A stretch of DNA of 64,000 bases, from contig CM039508.1 in the NCBI GenBank assembly GCA_022432975.1, positions 21,159,213 through 21,223,212 of the forward strand, in the 5' to 3' direction. How positions within the stretch are numbered: position 1 is the first letter of the stretch; each line of letters begins with the position of its first letter. The notes beneath the pieces were generated by a model, which was not told the origin of the DNA, did not search any database, and saw nothing but the letters and a program-made list of their open reading frames with translations. Both the position numbers and the translations under genes were made by a program. Shown here one piece after another: positions 31,509 to 44,006 of the stretch. Source of the DNA: Begonia masoniana. Taxonomy: Eukaryota > Streptophyta > Magnoliopsida > Cucurbitales > Begoniaceae.

Positions 31509-32557
31509 TGTAACACCCGACAACTTCAGCCAGGTAACTTCATAACTTTATTAACGGTCATAAATATTCAATCTTCACGGTTTAGAGTTTTATACCAAGA
31601 ATAATTAATTTTATGTGGATTTAAACTAGGTTGAGTGGCAGAGTTGTAATAATGGAGGGTGATGACCAATATATAAAGAAAAAGGAAATGTTTTAAACCT
31701 CACTTGAACCACTGTAGCCGACACCTTCCTTTTCGGCGATTTCTTCTCTCCCAAGCTCTTGCTCTCTACTTTCAGCATACTCTCTTCGACGATCGGTTTC
31801 TCTGCCACCACTCGACTACTCTGTGCCCGAGGTATGCAATAGACAATGTAGCTATCTGTTAGTTTGTTAGTCCTGTTTTCTACTCGACATTGGAGTTTTG
31901 AATCTTCCAATGGCCGACTAATAATAAGGACATTTGAAATCTGAGAGTGGGAATGACTTTAGCTATTAAATCTTAGGATAACTTGAGATTAGAACTGTTA
32001 GGATTTTTGTTTTAACTACTGCAATGTAAATGTTTTAGGTGAAGAAGTTTAAAGAGAAAGGAGCTCAAGTGCTAGAAGACCAGGTAAGTGAATGTATTAA
32101 GATTTTCGGCTAATAGAGCCCTACATCGTGGGAGTACTAGGTTGTTTTAGATGTCTAATGTTTACCTTATGATAATGAGCTTGTCTACACTTGAAGGATT
32201 GATGAATGTTGTGAGTTATACTATTTGATGACCTGCTAGCGAATGTGAAGTTGTCTGCTCTGGTATGATCCTTGTCATAGTCTGATGGGTTAAAAGTTCT
32301 CATGTTCATGCATCATGAATGATTCTCAAGCATTAGAAAATGTTTTAATGCATGTTTTCCATGAACAGAATATGTATGTATATATGTATATATATAAGAT
32401 TTATGCAACGTGGACTAAGTGAGGGTTAGGGGCAGTTCGGCGTACGTCACAGTCCAAAGAGGGACATATAAATACGACCCGCAATAGGGAACAAGATCAA
32501 ACTCACTGTCGAACCCCCTTTACCAGCACAAATCCTCTCTTAATCCACACAACTTAT

Positions 32558-35536
32558 ATGAATGATGAATATGATCAATGACTATGAATGATGAATATGA
32601 TCAATGACTATGAATGATGAATATGACCAATGACTATGAATTGAGTTGAATCGACCAATGACTATGAATGTTGAATATGATCTATGACTTATGAATGATG
32701 AATATGATCAATGACTATGAATGATGAATATGATCAATGACTATGAATGATGAATATGATCAATGACTATGAATGATGAATATGATCAATGACTATGAAT
32801 GATGAATATGATCAATGACTATGAATGATGAATATGATCAATGACTATGAATGATGAATATGATCAATGACTATGAATGATGAATATGATCAATGACTAT
32901 GAATGATGAATATGATCAATGACTATGAATGATGAATATGATCAATGACTATGAATGATGAATATGATCAATGACTATGAATGATGAATATGATCAATGA
33001 CTATGAATGATGAATATGATCAATGACTATGAATGATGAATATGATCAATGACTATGAATGATGAATATGATCAATGACTATGAATGATGAATATGATCA
33101 ATGACTATGAATGATGAATATGATCAATGACTATGAATGATGAATATGATCAATGACTATGAATGATGAATATGATCAATGACTATGAATGATGAATATG
33201 ATCAATGACTATGAATGATGAATATGATCAATGACTATGAATGATGAATATGATCAATGACTATGAATGATGAATATGATCAATGACTATGAATGATGAA
33301 TATGATCAATGACTATGAATGATGAATATGATCAATGACTATGAATGATGAATATGATCAATGACTATGAATGATGAATATGATCAATGACTATGAATGA
33401 TGAATATGATCAATGACTATGAATGATGAATATGATCAATGACTATGAATGATGAATATGATCAATGACTATGAATGATGAATATGATCAATGACTATGA
33501 ATGATGAATATGATCAATGACTATGAATGATGAATATGATCAATGACTATGAATGATGAATATGATCAATGACTATGAATGATGAATATGATCAATGACT
33601 ATGAATGATGAATATGATCAATGACTATGAATGATGAATATGATCAATGACTATGAATGATGAATATGATCAATGACTATGAATGATGAATATGATCAAT
33701 GACTATGAATGATGAATATGATCAATGACTATGAATGATGAATATGATCAATGACTATGAATGATGAATATGATCAATGACTATGAATGATGAATATGAT
33801 CAATGACTATGAATGATGAATATGATCAATGACTATGAATGATGAATATGATCAATGACTATGAATGATGAATATGATCAATGACTATGAATGATGAATA
33901 TGATCAATGACTATGAATGATGAATATGATCAATGACTATGAATGATGAATATGATCAATGACTATGAATGATGAATATGATCAATGACTATGAATGATG
34001 AATATGATCAATGACTATGAATGATGAATATGATCAATGACTATGAATGATGAATATGATCAATGACTATGAATGATGAATATGATCAATGACTATGAAT
34101 GATGAATATGATCAATGACTATGAATGATGAATATGATCAATGACTATGAATGATGAATATGATCAATGACTATGAATGATGAATATGATCAATGACTAT
34201 GAATGATGAATATGATCAATGACTATGAATGATGAATATGATCAATGACTATGAATGATGAATATGATCAATGACTATGAATGATGAATATGATCAATGA
34301 CTATGAATGATGAATATGATCAATGACTATGAATGATGAATATGATCAATGACTATGAATGATGAATATGATCAATGACTATGAATGATGAATATGATCA
34401 ATGACTATGAATGATGAATATGATCAATGACTATGAATGATGAATATGATCAATGACTATGAATGATGAATATGATCAATGACTATGAATGATGAATATG
34501 ATCAATGACTATGAATGATGAATATGATCAATGACTATGAATGATGAATATGATCAATGACTATGAATGATGAATATGATCAATGACTATGAATGATGAA
34601 TATGATCAATGACTATGAATGATGAATATGATCAATGACTATGAATGATGAATATGATCAATGACTATGAATGATGAATATGATCAATGACTATGAATGA
34701 TGAATATGATCAATGACTATGAATGATGAATATGATCAATGACTATGAATGATGAATATGATCAATGACTATGAATGATGAATATGATCAATGACTATGA
34801 ATGATGAATATGATCAATGACTATGAATGATGAATATGATCAATGACTATGAATGATGAATATGATCAATGACTATGAATGATGAATATGATCAATGACT
34901 ATGAATGATGAATATGATCAATGACTATGAATGATGAATATGATCAATGACTATGAATGATGAATATGATCAATGACTATGAATGATGAATATGATCAAT
35001 GACTATGAATGATGAATATGATCAATGACTATGAATGATGAATATGATCAATGACTATGAATGATGAATATGATCAATGACTATGAATGATGAATATGAT
35101 CAATGACTATGAATGATGAATATGATCAATGACTATGAATGATGAATATGATCAATGACTATGAATGATGAATATGATCAATGACTATGAATGATGAATA
35201 TGATCAATGACTATGAATGATGAATATGATCAATGACTATGAATGATGAATATGATCAATGACTATGAATGATGAATATGATCAATGACTATGAATGATG
35301 AATATGATCAATGACTATGAATGATGAATATGATCAATGACTATGAATGATGAATATGATCAATGACTATGAATGATGAATATGATCAATGACTATGAAT
35401 GATGAATATGATCAATGACTATGAATGATGAATATGATCAATGACTATGAATGATGAATATGATCAATGACTATGAATGATGAATATGATCAATGACTAT
35501 GAATGATGAATATGATCAATGACTATGAATGATGAA
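32558..35536. repeat. 26-bp minisatellite array, about 114 copies
   Basis: The unit is ATGAATGATGAATATGATCA followed by ATGACT, period 26 measured directly. The first six or so units (32558-32690) vary: one has GACC for GATC, one is rearranged around GAATTGAGTTGAATCG, one has GTTGAAT, one has CTATGACTT. From about 32691 to the end I saw no variant. Both strands carry frequent stops; no coding potential. It lies after the strong donor, that is within the predicted second intron. Related phrases exist as a single copy in LTR J (40225-40243) and as a 24-bp x3 repeat in LTR C. Confidence 0.97.
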
Positions 35537-38491
35537 AGTGTTATTTTGTCGTCTAGCGATCGGCAGATGTAGAGTGTTTAAGCCATCGGATGATGAAAGT
35601 GTTATTTTGTCGTCTAGCGATCGGCAGATGTAGAGTGTTTAAGCCATCGGATGATGAAAGTGTTATTTTGTCGTCTAGCGATCGGCAGATGTAGAGTGTT
35701 TAAGCCATCGGATGATGAAAGTGTTATTTTGTCGTCTAGCGATCGGCAGATGTAGAGTGTTTAAGCCATCGGATGATGAAAGTGTTATTTTGTCGTCTAG
35801 CGATCGGCAGATGTAGAGTGTTTAAGCCATCGGATGATGAAAGTGTTATTTTGTCGTCTAGCGATCGGCAGATGTAGAGTGTTTAAGCCATCGGATGATG
35901 AAAGTGTTATTTTGTCGTCTAGCGATCGGCAGATGTAGAGTGTTTAAGCCATCGGATGATGAAAGTGTTATTTTGTCGTCTAGCGATCGGCAGATGTAGA
36001 GTGTTTAAGCCATCGGATGATGAAAGTGTTATTTTGTCGTCTAGCGATCGGCAGATGTAGAGTGTTTAAGCCATCGGATGATGAAAGTGTTATTTTGTCG
36101 TCTAGCGATCGGCAGATGTAGAGTGTTTAAGCCATCGGATGATGAAAGTGTTATTTTGTCGTCTAGCGATCGGCAGATGTAGAGTGTTTAAGCCATCGGA
36201 TGATGAAAGTGTTATTTTGTCGTCTAGCGATCGGCAGATGTAGAGTGTTTAAGCCATCGGATGATGAAAGTGTTATTTTGTCGTCTAGCGATCGGCAGAT
36301 GTAGAGTGTTTAAGCCATCGGATGATGAAAGTGTTATTTTGTCGTCTAGCGATCGGCAGATGTAGAGTGTTTAAGCCATCGGATGATGAAAGTGTTATTT
36401 TGTCGTCTAGCGATCGGCAGATGTAGAGTGTTTAAGCCATCGGATGATGAAAGTGTTATTTTGTCGTCTAGCGATCGGCAGATGTAGAGTGTTTAAGCCA
36501 TCGGATGATGAAAGTGTTATTTTGTCGTCTAGCGATCGGCAGATGTAGAGTGTTTAAGCCATCGGATGATGAAAGTGTTATTTTGTCGTCTAGCGATCGG
36601 CAGATGTAGAGTGTTTAAGCCATCGGATGATGAAAGTGTTATTTTGTCGTCTAGCGATCGGCAGATGTAGAGTGTTTAAGCCATCGGATGATGAAAGTGT
36701 TATTTTGTCGTCTAGCGATCGGCAGATGTAGAGTGTTTAAGCCATCGGATGATGAAAGTGTTATTTTGTCGTCTAGCGATCGGCAGATGTAGAGTGTTTA
36801 AGCCATCGGATGATGAAAGTGTTATTTTGTCGTCTAGCGATCGGCAGATGTAGAGTGTTTAAGCCATCGGATGATGAAAGTGTTATTTTGTCGTCTAGCG
36901 ATCGGCAGATGTAGAGTGTTTAAGCCATCGGATGATGAAAGTGTTATTTTGTCGTCTAGCGATCGGCAGATGTAGAGTGTTTAAGCCATCGGATGATGAA
37001 AGTGTTATTTTGTCGTCTAGCGATCGGCAGATGTAGAGTGTTTAAGCCATCGGATGATGAAAGTGTTATTTTGTCGTCTAGCGATCGGCAGATGTAGAGT
37101 GTTTAAGCCATCGGATGATGAAAGTGTTATTTTGTCGTCTAGCGATCGGCAGATGTAGAGTGTTTAAGCCATCGGATGATGAAAGTGTTATTTTGTCGTC
37201 TAGCGATCGGCAGATGTAGAGTGTTTAAGCCATCGGATGATGAAAGTGTTATTTTGTCGTCTAGCGATCGGCAGATGTAGAGTGTTTAAGCCATCGGATG
37301 ATGAAAGTGTTATTTTGTCGTCTAGCGATCGGCAGATGTAGAGTGTTTAAGCCATCGGATGATGAAAGTGTTATTTTGTCGTCTAGCGATCGGCAGATGT
37401 AGAGTGTTTAAGCCATCGGATGATGAAAGTGTTATTTTGTCGTCTAGCGATCGGCAGATGTAGAGTGTTTAAGCCATCGGATGATGAAAGTGTTATTTTG
37501 TCGTCTAGCGATCGGCAGATGTAGAGTGTTTAAGCCATCGGATGATGAAAGTGTTATTTTGTCGTCTAGCGATCGGCAGATGTAGAGTGTTTAAGCCATC
37601 GGATGATGAAAGTGTTATTTTGTCGTCTAGCGATCGGCAGATGTAGAGTGTTTAAGCCATCGGATGATGAAAGTGTTATTTTGTCGTCTAGCGATCGGCA
37701 GATGTAGAGTGTTTAAGCCATCGGATGATGAAAGTGTTATTTTGTCGTCTAGCGATCGGCAGATGTAGAGTGTTTAAGCCATCGGATGATGAAAGTGTTA
37801 TTTTGTCGTCTAGCGATCGGCAGATGTAGAGTGTTTAAGCCATCGGATGATGAAAGTGTTATTTTGTCGTCTAGCGATCGGCAGATGTAGAGTGTTTAAG
37901 CCATCGGATGATGAAAGTGTTATTTTGTCGTCTAGCGATCGGCAGATGTAGAGTGTTTAAGCCATCGGATGATGAAAGTGTTATTTTGTCGTCTAGCGAT
38001 CGGCAGATGTAGAGTGTTTAAGCCATCGGATGATGAAAGTGTTATTTTGTCGTCTAGCGATCGGCAGATGTAGAGTGTTTAAGCCATCGGATGATGAAAG
38101 TGTTATTTTGTCGTCTAGCGATCGGCAGATGTAGAGTGTTTAAGCCATCGGATGATGAAAGTGTTATTTTGTCGTCTAGCGATCGGCAGATGTAGAGTGT
38201 TTAAGCCATCGGATGATGAAAGTGTTATTTTGTCGTCTAGCGATCGGCAGATGTAGAGTGTTTAAGCCATCGGATGATGAAAGTGTTATTTTGTCGTCTA
38301 GCGATCGGCAGATGTAGAGTGTTTAAGCCATCGGATGATGAAAGTGTTATTTTGTCGTCTAGCGATCGGCAGATGTAGAGTGTTTAAGCCATCGGATGAT
38401 GAAAGTGTTATTTTGTCGTCTAGCGATCGGCAGATGTAGAGTGTTTAAGCCATCGGATGATGAAAGTGTTATTTTGTCGTCTAGCGATCGG
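35537..38491. repeat. 61-bp minisatellite array, about 48 copies
   Basis: Period 61 (AGTGTTATTTTGTCG at 35537, 35598 and so on). Each unit holds TTGTCGTCTAGCGATCGGCAG, ATGTAGAGTGTTTAAGCC and ATCGGATGATGAA. I noticed no variant unit. Reverse-complemented, the unit resembles the U5 repeats of LTR1 (CCGGTCGCTAAACGACAAAA) and LTR C (CATCATCCGATCATAAAACG). The array stops mid-unit at GATCGGC, where RT sequence begins. Confidence 0.97.
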
Positions 38492-38492
38492 C

Positions 38493-39259
38493 ATTACAAG
38501 AAATTTGTAATGTCCATATCAGGTTCTGAATGCTGTCTTTGGTATATCTCCCTCCTTAACCTTCAATTAGTAGTAGCCCGAACGTAAGTTGATTTTTGAA
38601 AACACTTTGGCCCCTTATAACTGGTCAAATAAATCATCGATTCGTGGTAAAGGGTACTTATTCTTGATTGTCAGTTTGTTCAACTCCCTGTAATCAATAC
38701 ACATCCGAAGGGATCCTTTCTTCTTCTTAACAAACAAAACAGGTGCACACTAGGAAGAACAGCTAGAGCGAATAAATCCTTTGTCTACTAACTCCTGCAA
38801 TTGAGTCTTTAGTTCCTTCAATTCAAACGGTGCCATACGGTAGGGATTCTTAGACACAGGTAATGCCTCAGGGTATGTATCAATTACAAATTCAATTTCT
38901 CTATCGGGTGGTAATCCGGGCAAGTCATCCACAAATACCTCGGAAAATTCTCGAACCATGGGAATATCTTGAAGTTCTACCTTATCCTTCACCCGTATAT
39001 CCATTATGTTAGCTAGATAACTCACACAGCCACTTCTCAGTAATCGCTGGGTTTTTAACGAGGATATAATTGGCATCTTGCTTGATTTTGGGATGGCTTG
39101 AAAAGAATACCAGTCCCCATTCGGGGGTCAGAATTCATCTAGACCATTCCTACAGTTGATTGTGGCATAATGTCTGACTAGCCAATCCATACCCAAAATG
39201 ACTTCATATCCTTTCATAGCAATTATAATCAACTCCACATATAACTCTTTGTCCCATAC
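38493..39259 (-). pseudogene. Element H protease end and RT N-terminal half
   Basis: Between LTR J and LTR I, on the minus strand: DKELYVELIIIAMKGYEVIL and GMDWLVRHYATINCR (protease C-terminus, about 39120-39259), then frame 38750-39076 with [40 protein letters not shown] and ELVDKGFIRSS, a frame break near 38750, and RT blocks up to about 38493 ([19 protein letters not shown] at about 38670-38700, DLFDQL, and MDITNFLVM-like at the border). The segment from this point to the connection domain at 31508, which includes the catalytic F-x-D-D, is missing. Confidence 0.87.
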
Positions 39260-42200
39260 TGTAACAACCAGTACCTTGGTCAGGTATTTTTTTTCCACAA
39301 TTATTTATGGTATGACTTATGCAATTGAGGAATTTTAAATGGAAGTAGGTTTAGTGGCGGAATTGTAATTAAGTCGATTTTATTTAGTATAAGTAGAAAT
39401 TGGAAATGCTAAAACCTCATTTAAACCCTCATGGAGCCGACATTTCCCTCTGGCGATTTCCTCCTTCAAGTAACCGATTTCTCCTCCTCCTTCTTCGACG
39501 ATTCAAAGCTCAGGTGAGGTTTAGGTGATTCACTCATTAAGCTTTGATTAAGGATGATTACTAGTTAGTATTTACGGACTTAGAATCGAACAATGTATAG
39601 AATCCTGTAATGGCATTGGTATAGAATCCTGGACGTTGTTAATGTTGTAGGTTGAGAGTCTAAAATTTATATGAATCTGGTGGTTTAGGCAGCAATGTCA
39701 TTAAGGTTTTGAAAGTTAAGCTCTGTACACTAGGTGCTCGACGAAATGCCTTAGAGGTTAAGCTAGAATCTAGGATGACTTCTTTAGCTAAGATTTTACC
39801 AGCTCTGAGTTTAGATTATTCAAGATATATCTAACATTAAAGCATGAAATGTCTTAGGTGGAGAAAGACTCACGTGAAGGCACGACATAGCTAAGGAGTC
39901 CAGGTAAGTGGGTGTGTTAAGATTCCGGCCATTAGGGCCCTACATCACGAGAGTATTAGGAAACCTGTTATGATGTTATGTTAGAGTTTATGAAGTCGTC
40001 TGCTCTGGTACGATTCTTTCCACTATCTGATGGTTTATGTGCATTCATGTCCCTGCACAATAGCTCGTTTCCAAGAACACGAAAACGTCTTATATACATG
40101 CTTCCTTTTATGAATGAGATGAGAATATGAAAAGAACAAGAACAAGTAAACGATAATTTATATATGTCACTGTCCAGGAATGGACCAAGAACTCTGTCCG
40201 AGAGGGCCATGTACACGCACATAAATGAATGATGAACATGACTTCCCTGACCTGATTAAAGAATGTGAACACGATTTCTACTTAGTGTGCATTTACGAGC
40301 ATTCGTGTATATGTTGCACTCCTTACTAAGCATTAGGCTTATAGTTTAATCCTTATGATGTAGGTGACGAATTCGAAGGTGAGGACCTCAAACCTAATGA
40401 AGAGGTCTAAGTCGGGTTGCTGGAAGGTGCTCACGGCGAGATTTTTGTGGTTGGGAGGCGATTTTGACCGTGAGATATTGCTCCTAGTATAATTTAGTAA
40501 GGTTATGATACTGAAGTATAAGTAAAATAGGTCTTCTTATGACAATGAATACTGGGATTGTCTGACAAAGTTTCGTGTTTAAAGAAGATTTTAAGACTAA
40601 AGATTTATCTGTTTTCCGTAAGTCTTCCGCTACGCATGTATAAGTTTCGTGAGTTGAATGGTTTCCTTTCGAAATGAAATGTAAAAAGAAAGAGTTAAGT
40701 AGTCTGTGGACGCCGGGGTCTGTGGACGAAAGGGTTAAGTAGTCTGTGGACGCTGGAGTCTGTGGACGAAAGGGTTAAGTAGTCTGTGGACGGTGGGGTC
40801 TGTGGACGAAAGGGTTTAGTAGTTTGTGGACGCTGGAGTCTGTGGACGAAAGGGTTAAGTAGTCTGTGGACGCTGGAGTCTGTGGACGAAAGGGTTTAGT
40901 AGTTTGTGGACGCTGGAGTCTGTGGACGAAAGGGTTAAGTAGTCTGTGGACGCTGGAGTCTGTGGACGAAAGGGTTTAGTAGTTTGTGGACGCTGGAGTC
41001 TGTGGACGAAAGGGTTAAGTAGTCTGTGGATGCTGGAGTCTGTGGACGAAAGGGTTCAGTAGTCTATGGACGCTGGAGTCTGTGGACGAAAGGGTTAAGT
41101 TGTCTATGGATGCCGGGGTCTGTAGACGAAAGGGTTAAGTAGTCTGTGGACGCTGGAGTCTGTGGATGAAAGGGTTAAGTAGTCTGTGGACGGTGGGGTC
41201 TGTGGACGAAAGGGTTTAGTAGTTTGTGGACGCTGAAGTCTGTGGACGAAAGGGTTAAGTAGTCTGTGGACGCTGGAGTCTGTGGACGAAAGGGTTAAGT
41301 AGTCTGTGGACGCTGGAGTCTGTGGACGAAAGGGTTAAGTAGTCTGTGGACGCTGGAGTCTGTGGACGAAAGGGTTTAGTAGTTTGTGGACGCTGGAGTC
41401 TGTGGACGAAAGGGTTTAGTAGTTTGTGGACGCTGGAGTCTGTGGACGAAAGGGTTAAGTAGTCTGTGGACGCTGGAGTCTGTGGACGAAAGGGTTTAGT
41501 AGTTTGTGGACGCTGGAGTCTGTGGACGAAAGGGTTAAGTAGTCTGTGGACGCTGGAGTCTGTGGACGAAAGGGTTAAGTAGTCTGTGGACGCTGGAGTC
41601 TGTGGACGAAAGGGTTAAGTAGTCTGTGGACGCTGGAGTCTGTGGACGAAAGGGTTTAGTAGTTTGTGGACGCTGGAGTCTGTGGACGAAAGGGTTTAGT
41701 AGTTTGTGGACGCTGGAGTCTGTGGACGAAAGGGTTTAGTAGTTTGTGGACGCTGGAGTCTGTGGACGAAAGGGTTTAGTAGTTTGTGGACGCTGGAGTC
41801 TGTGGACGAAAGGGTTTAGTAGTTTGTGGACGCTGGAGTCTGTGGACGAAAGGGTTTAGTAGTTTGTGGACGCTGGAGTCTGTGGACGAAAGGGTTTAGT
41901 AGTTTGTGGACGCTGGAGTCTGTGGACGAAAGGGTTTAGTAGTTTGTGGACGCTGGAGTCTGTGGACGAAAGGGTTTAGTAGTTTGTGGACGCTGGAGTC
42001 TGTGGACGAAAGGGTTTAGTAGTTTGTGGACGCTGGAGTCTGTGGACGAAAGGGTTTAGTAGTTTGTGGACGCTGGAGTCTGTGGACGAAAGGGTTAAGT
42101 AGTCTGTGGACGCTGGAGTCTGTGGACGAAAGGGTTAAGTAGTCTGTGGACGCTGGAGTCTGTGGACGAAAGGGTTAAGTAGTCTGTGGACGCTGGAGTC

Positions 42201-44006
42201 TGTGGACGAAAGGGTTAAGTAGTCTGTGGACGCTGGAGTCTGTGGACGAAAGGGTTTAGTAGTTTGTGGACGCTGGAGTCTGTGGACGAAAGGGTTAAGT
42301 AGTCTGTGGACGCTGGAGTCTGTGGACGAAAGGGTTAAGTAGTCTGTGGACGCTGGAGTCTGTGGACGAAAGGGTTAAGTAGTCTGTGGACGCTGGAGTC
42401 TGTGGACGAAAGGGTTAAGTAGTCTGTGGACGCTGGAGTCTGTGGACGAAAGGGTTAAGTAGTCTGTGGACGCTGGAGTCTGTGGACGAAAGGGTTAAGT
42501 AGTCTGTGGACGCTGGAGTCTGTGGACGAAAGGGTTAAGTAGTCTGTGGACGCTGGAGTCTGTGGACGAAAGGGTTAAGTAGTCTGTGGACGCTGGAGTC
42601 TGTGGACGAAAGGGTTAAGTAGTCTGTGGACGCTGGAGTCTGTGGACGAAAGGGTTAAGTAGTCTGTGGACGCTGGAGTCTGTGGACGAAAGGGTTAAGT
42701 AGTCTGTGGACGCTGGAGTCTGTGGACGAAAGGGTTAAGTAGTCTGTGGACGCTGGAGTCTGTGGACGAAAGGGTTAAGTAGTCTGTGGACGCTGGAGTC
42801 TGTGGACGAAAGGGTTTAGTAGTTTGTGGACGCTGGAGTCTGTGGACGAAAGGGTTAAGTAGTCTGTGGACGCTGGAGTCTGTGGACGAAAGGGTTAAGT
42901 AGTCTGTGGACGCTGGAGTCTGTGGACGAAAGGGTTAAGTAGTCTGTGGACGCTGGAGTCTGTGGACGAAAGGGTTTAGTAGTTTGTGGACGCTGGAGTC
43001 TGTGGACGAAAGGGTTAAGTAGTCTGTGGACGCTGGAGTCTGTGGACGAAAGGGTTAAGTAGTCTGTGGACGCTGGAGTCTGTGGACGAAAGGGTTAAGT
43101 AGTCTGTGGACGCTGGAGTCTGTGGACGAAAGGGTTAAGTAGTCTGTGGACGCTGGAGTCTGTGGACGAAAGGGTTTAGTAGTTTGTGGACGCTGGAGTC
43201 TGTGGACGAAAGGGTTAAGTAGTCTGTGGACGCTGGAGTCTGTGGACGCTGGAGTCTGTGGACGAAAGGGTTAAGTAGTCTGTGGACGCTGGAGTCTGTG
43301 GACGAAAGGGTTAAGTAGTCTGTGGACGCTGGAGTCTGTGGACGAAAGGGTTAAGTAGTCTGTGGACGCTGGAGTCTGTGGACGAAAGGGTTAAGTAGTC
43401 TGTGGACGCTGGAGTCTGTGGACGAAAGGGTTAAGTAGTCTGTGGACGCTGGAGTCTGTGGACGAAAGGGTTAAGTAGTCTGTGGACGCTGGAGTCTGTG
43501 GACGAAAGGGTTAAGTAGTCTGTGGACGCTGGAGTCTGTGGACGAAAGGGTTAAGTAGTCTGTGGACGCTGGAGTCTGTGGACGAAAGGGTTAAGTAGTC
43601 TGTGGACGCTGGAGTCTGTGGACGAAAGGGTTAAGTAGTCTGTGGACGCTGGAGTCTGTGGACGAAAGGGTTAAGTAGTCTGTGGACGCTGGAGTCTGTG
43701 GACGAAAGGGTTAAGTAGTCTGTGGACGCTGGAGTCTGTGGACGAAAGGGTTAAGTAGTCTGTGGACGCTGGAGTCTGTGGACGAAAGGGTTAAGTAGTC
43801 TGTGGACGCTGGAGTCTGTGGACGAAAGGGTTAAGTAGTCTGTGGACGCTGGAGTCTGTGGACGAAAGGGTTAAGTAGTCTGTGGACGCTGGAGTCTGTG
43901 GACGAAAGGGTTAAGTAGTCTGTGGACGCTGGAGTCTGTGGACGAAAGGGTTAAGTAGTCTGTGGACGCTGGAGTCTGTGGACGAAAGGGTTTAGGGGTT
44001 GTTACA
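39260..44006 (+). mobile_element. LTR J: plus-strand solo LTR in the element H protease, with a 40-bp array
   Basis: 4747 bp, TGTAACAACC...GGTTGTTACA, flanked by CATAC (39255-39259) and CCTAC (44007-44011), a 4-of-5 target duplication. On the minus strand the protease frame reads up to the insertion on one side and resumes on the other. Splice signals: donor CTCAG|GTGAGG at 39514/39515; acceptor GTCTTAG|GTGGAG at 39857/39858; a 46-nt micro-exon (39858-39903); donor CCAG|GTAAGT at 39903/39904; block TTACTAAGCATTAGGCTTAT at about 40323 and acceptor GATGTAG|GTGACG at 40363/40364. The array occupies nearly all of U5 and ends 12 bp before the LTR end. Confidence 0.93.
40690..43994. repeat. 40-bp minisatellite array, about 82 copies, two variant types
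   Basis: Period 40 (TGTGGACGAAAGGGTTAAGT plus AGTCTGTGGACGCTGGAGTC), itself built from two related 20-bp halves (each has TCTGTGGACG). Two linked variants occur: GGGTTAAGTAGTC and GGGTTTAGTAGTT. They alternate near the left, run as a block of the second type at about 41640-42080, and become nearly all first type to the right. Left-end units carry private changes (CCGGGG, GGTGGGG, CTATGGA). One extra 20-bp half-unit at about 43240 shifts the phase. Confidence 0.97.

Larger units (their letters stand above)
31509..38492 (+). mobile_element. LTR I: plus-strand LTR dominated by two giant tandem arrays
   Basis: Starts TGTAACACCCGACAACTTC, like the element H LTR read in its own sense. Signals: TATA-like ATATATAAAG at about 31668; donor GCCCGAG|GTATGC at 31831/31832; acceptor TGTTTTAG|GTGAAG at 32038/32039; a 45-nt micro-exon (32039-32083); donor CCAG|GTAAGT at 32083/32084. 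The next acceptor and normal U5 are absent: the 26-bp array starts at 32558 and passes directly to the 61-bp array at 35537. The right border joins RT at about 38492 with no 5-bp duplication (TCGCT left, AGAAA or TTACA right), and about 330 bp of RT is missing there. So this is not a simple insertion; part of the LTR and part of pol were deleted together, or the assembly skipped them. Confidence 0.8.

Noticed and set aside
32558..38491. Centromeric satellite
   Set aside because: Unit lengths of 26 and 61 bp, a bounded size of about 6 kb and location inside a single LTR with unit-like words in sister LTRs do not suggest a centromere array. Chromovirus context alone is not evidence.
32558..43994. 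CRISPR-like arrays
   Set aside because: Units repeat back to back with no variable spacers; the context is plant retrotransposon LTRs. They are minisatellites.
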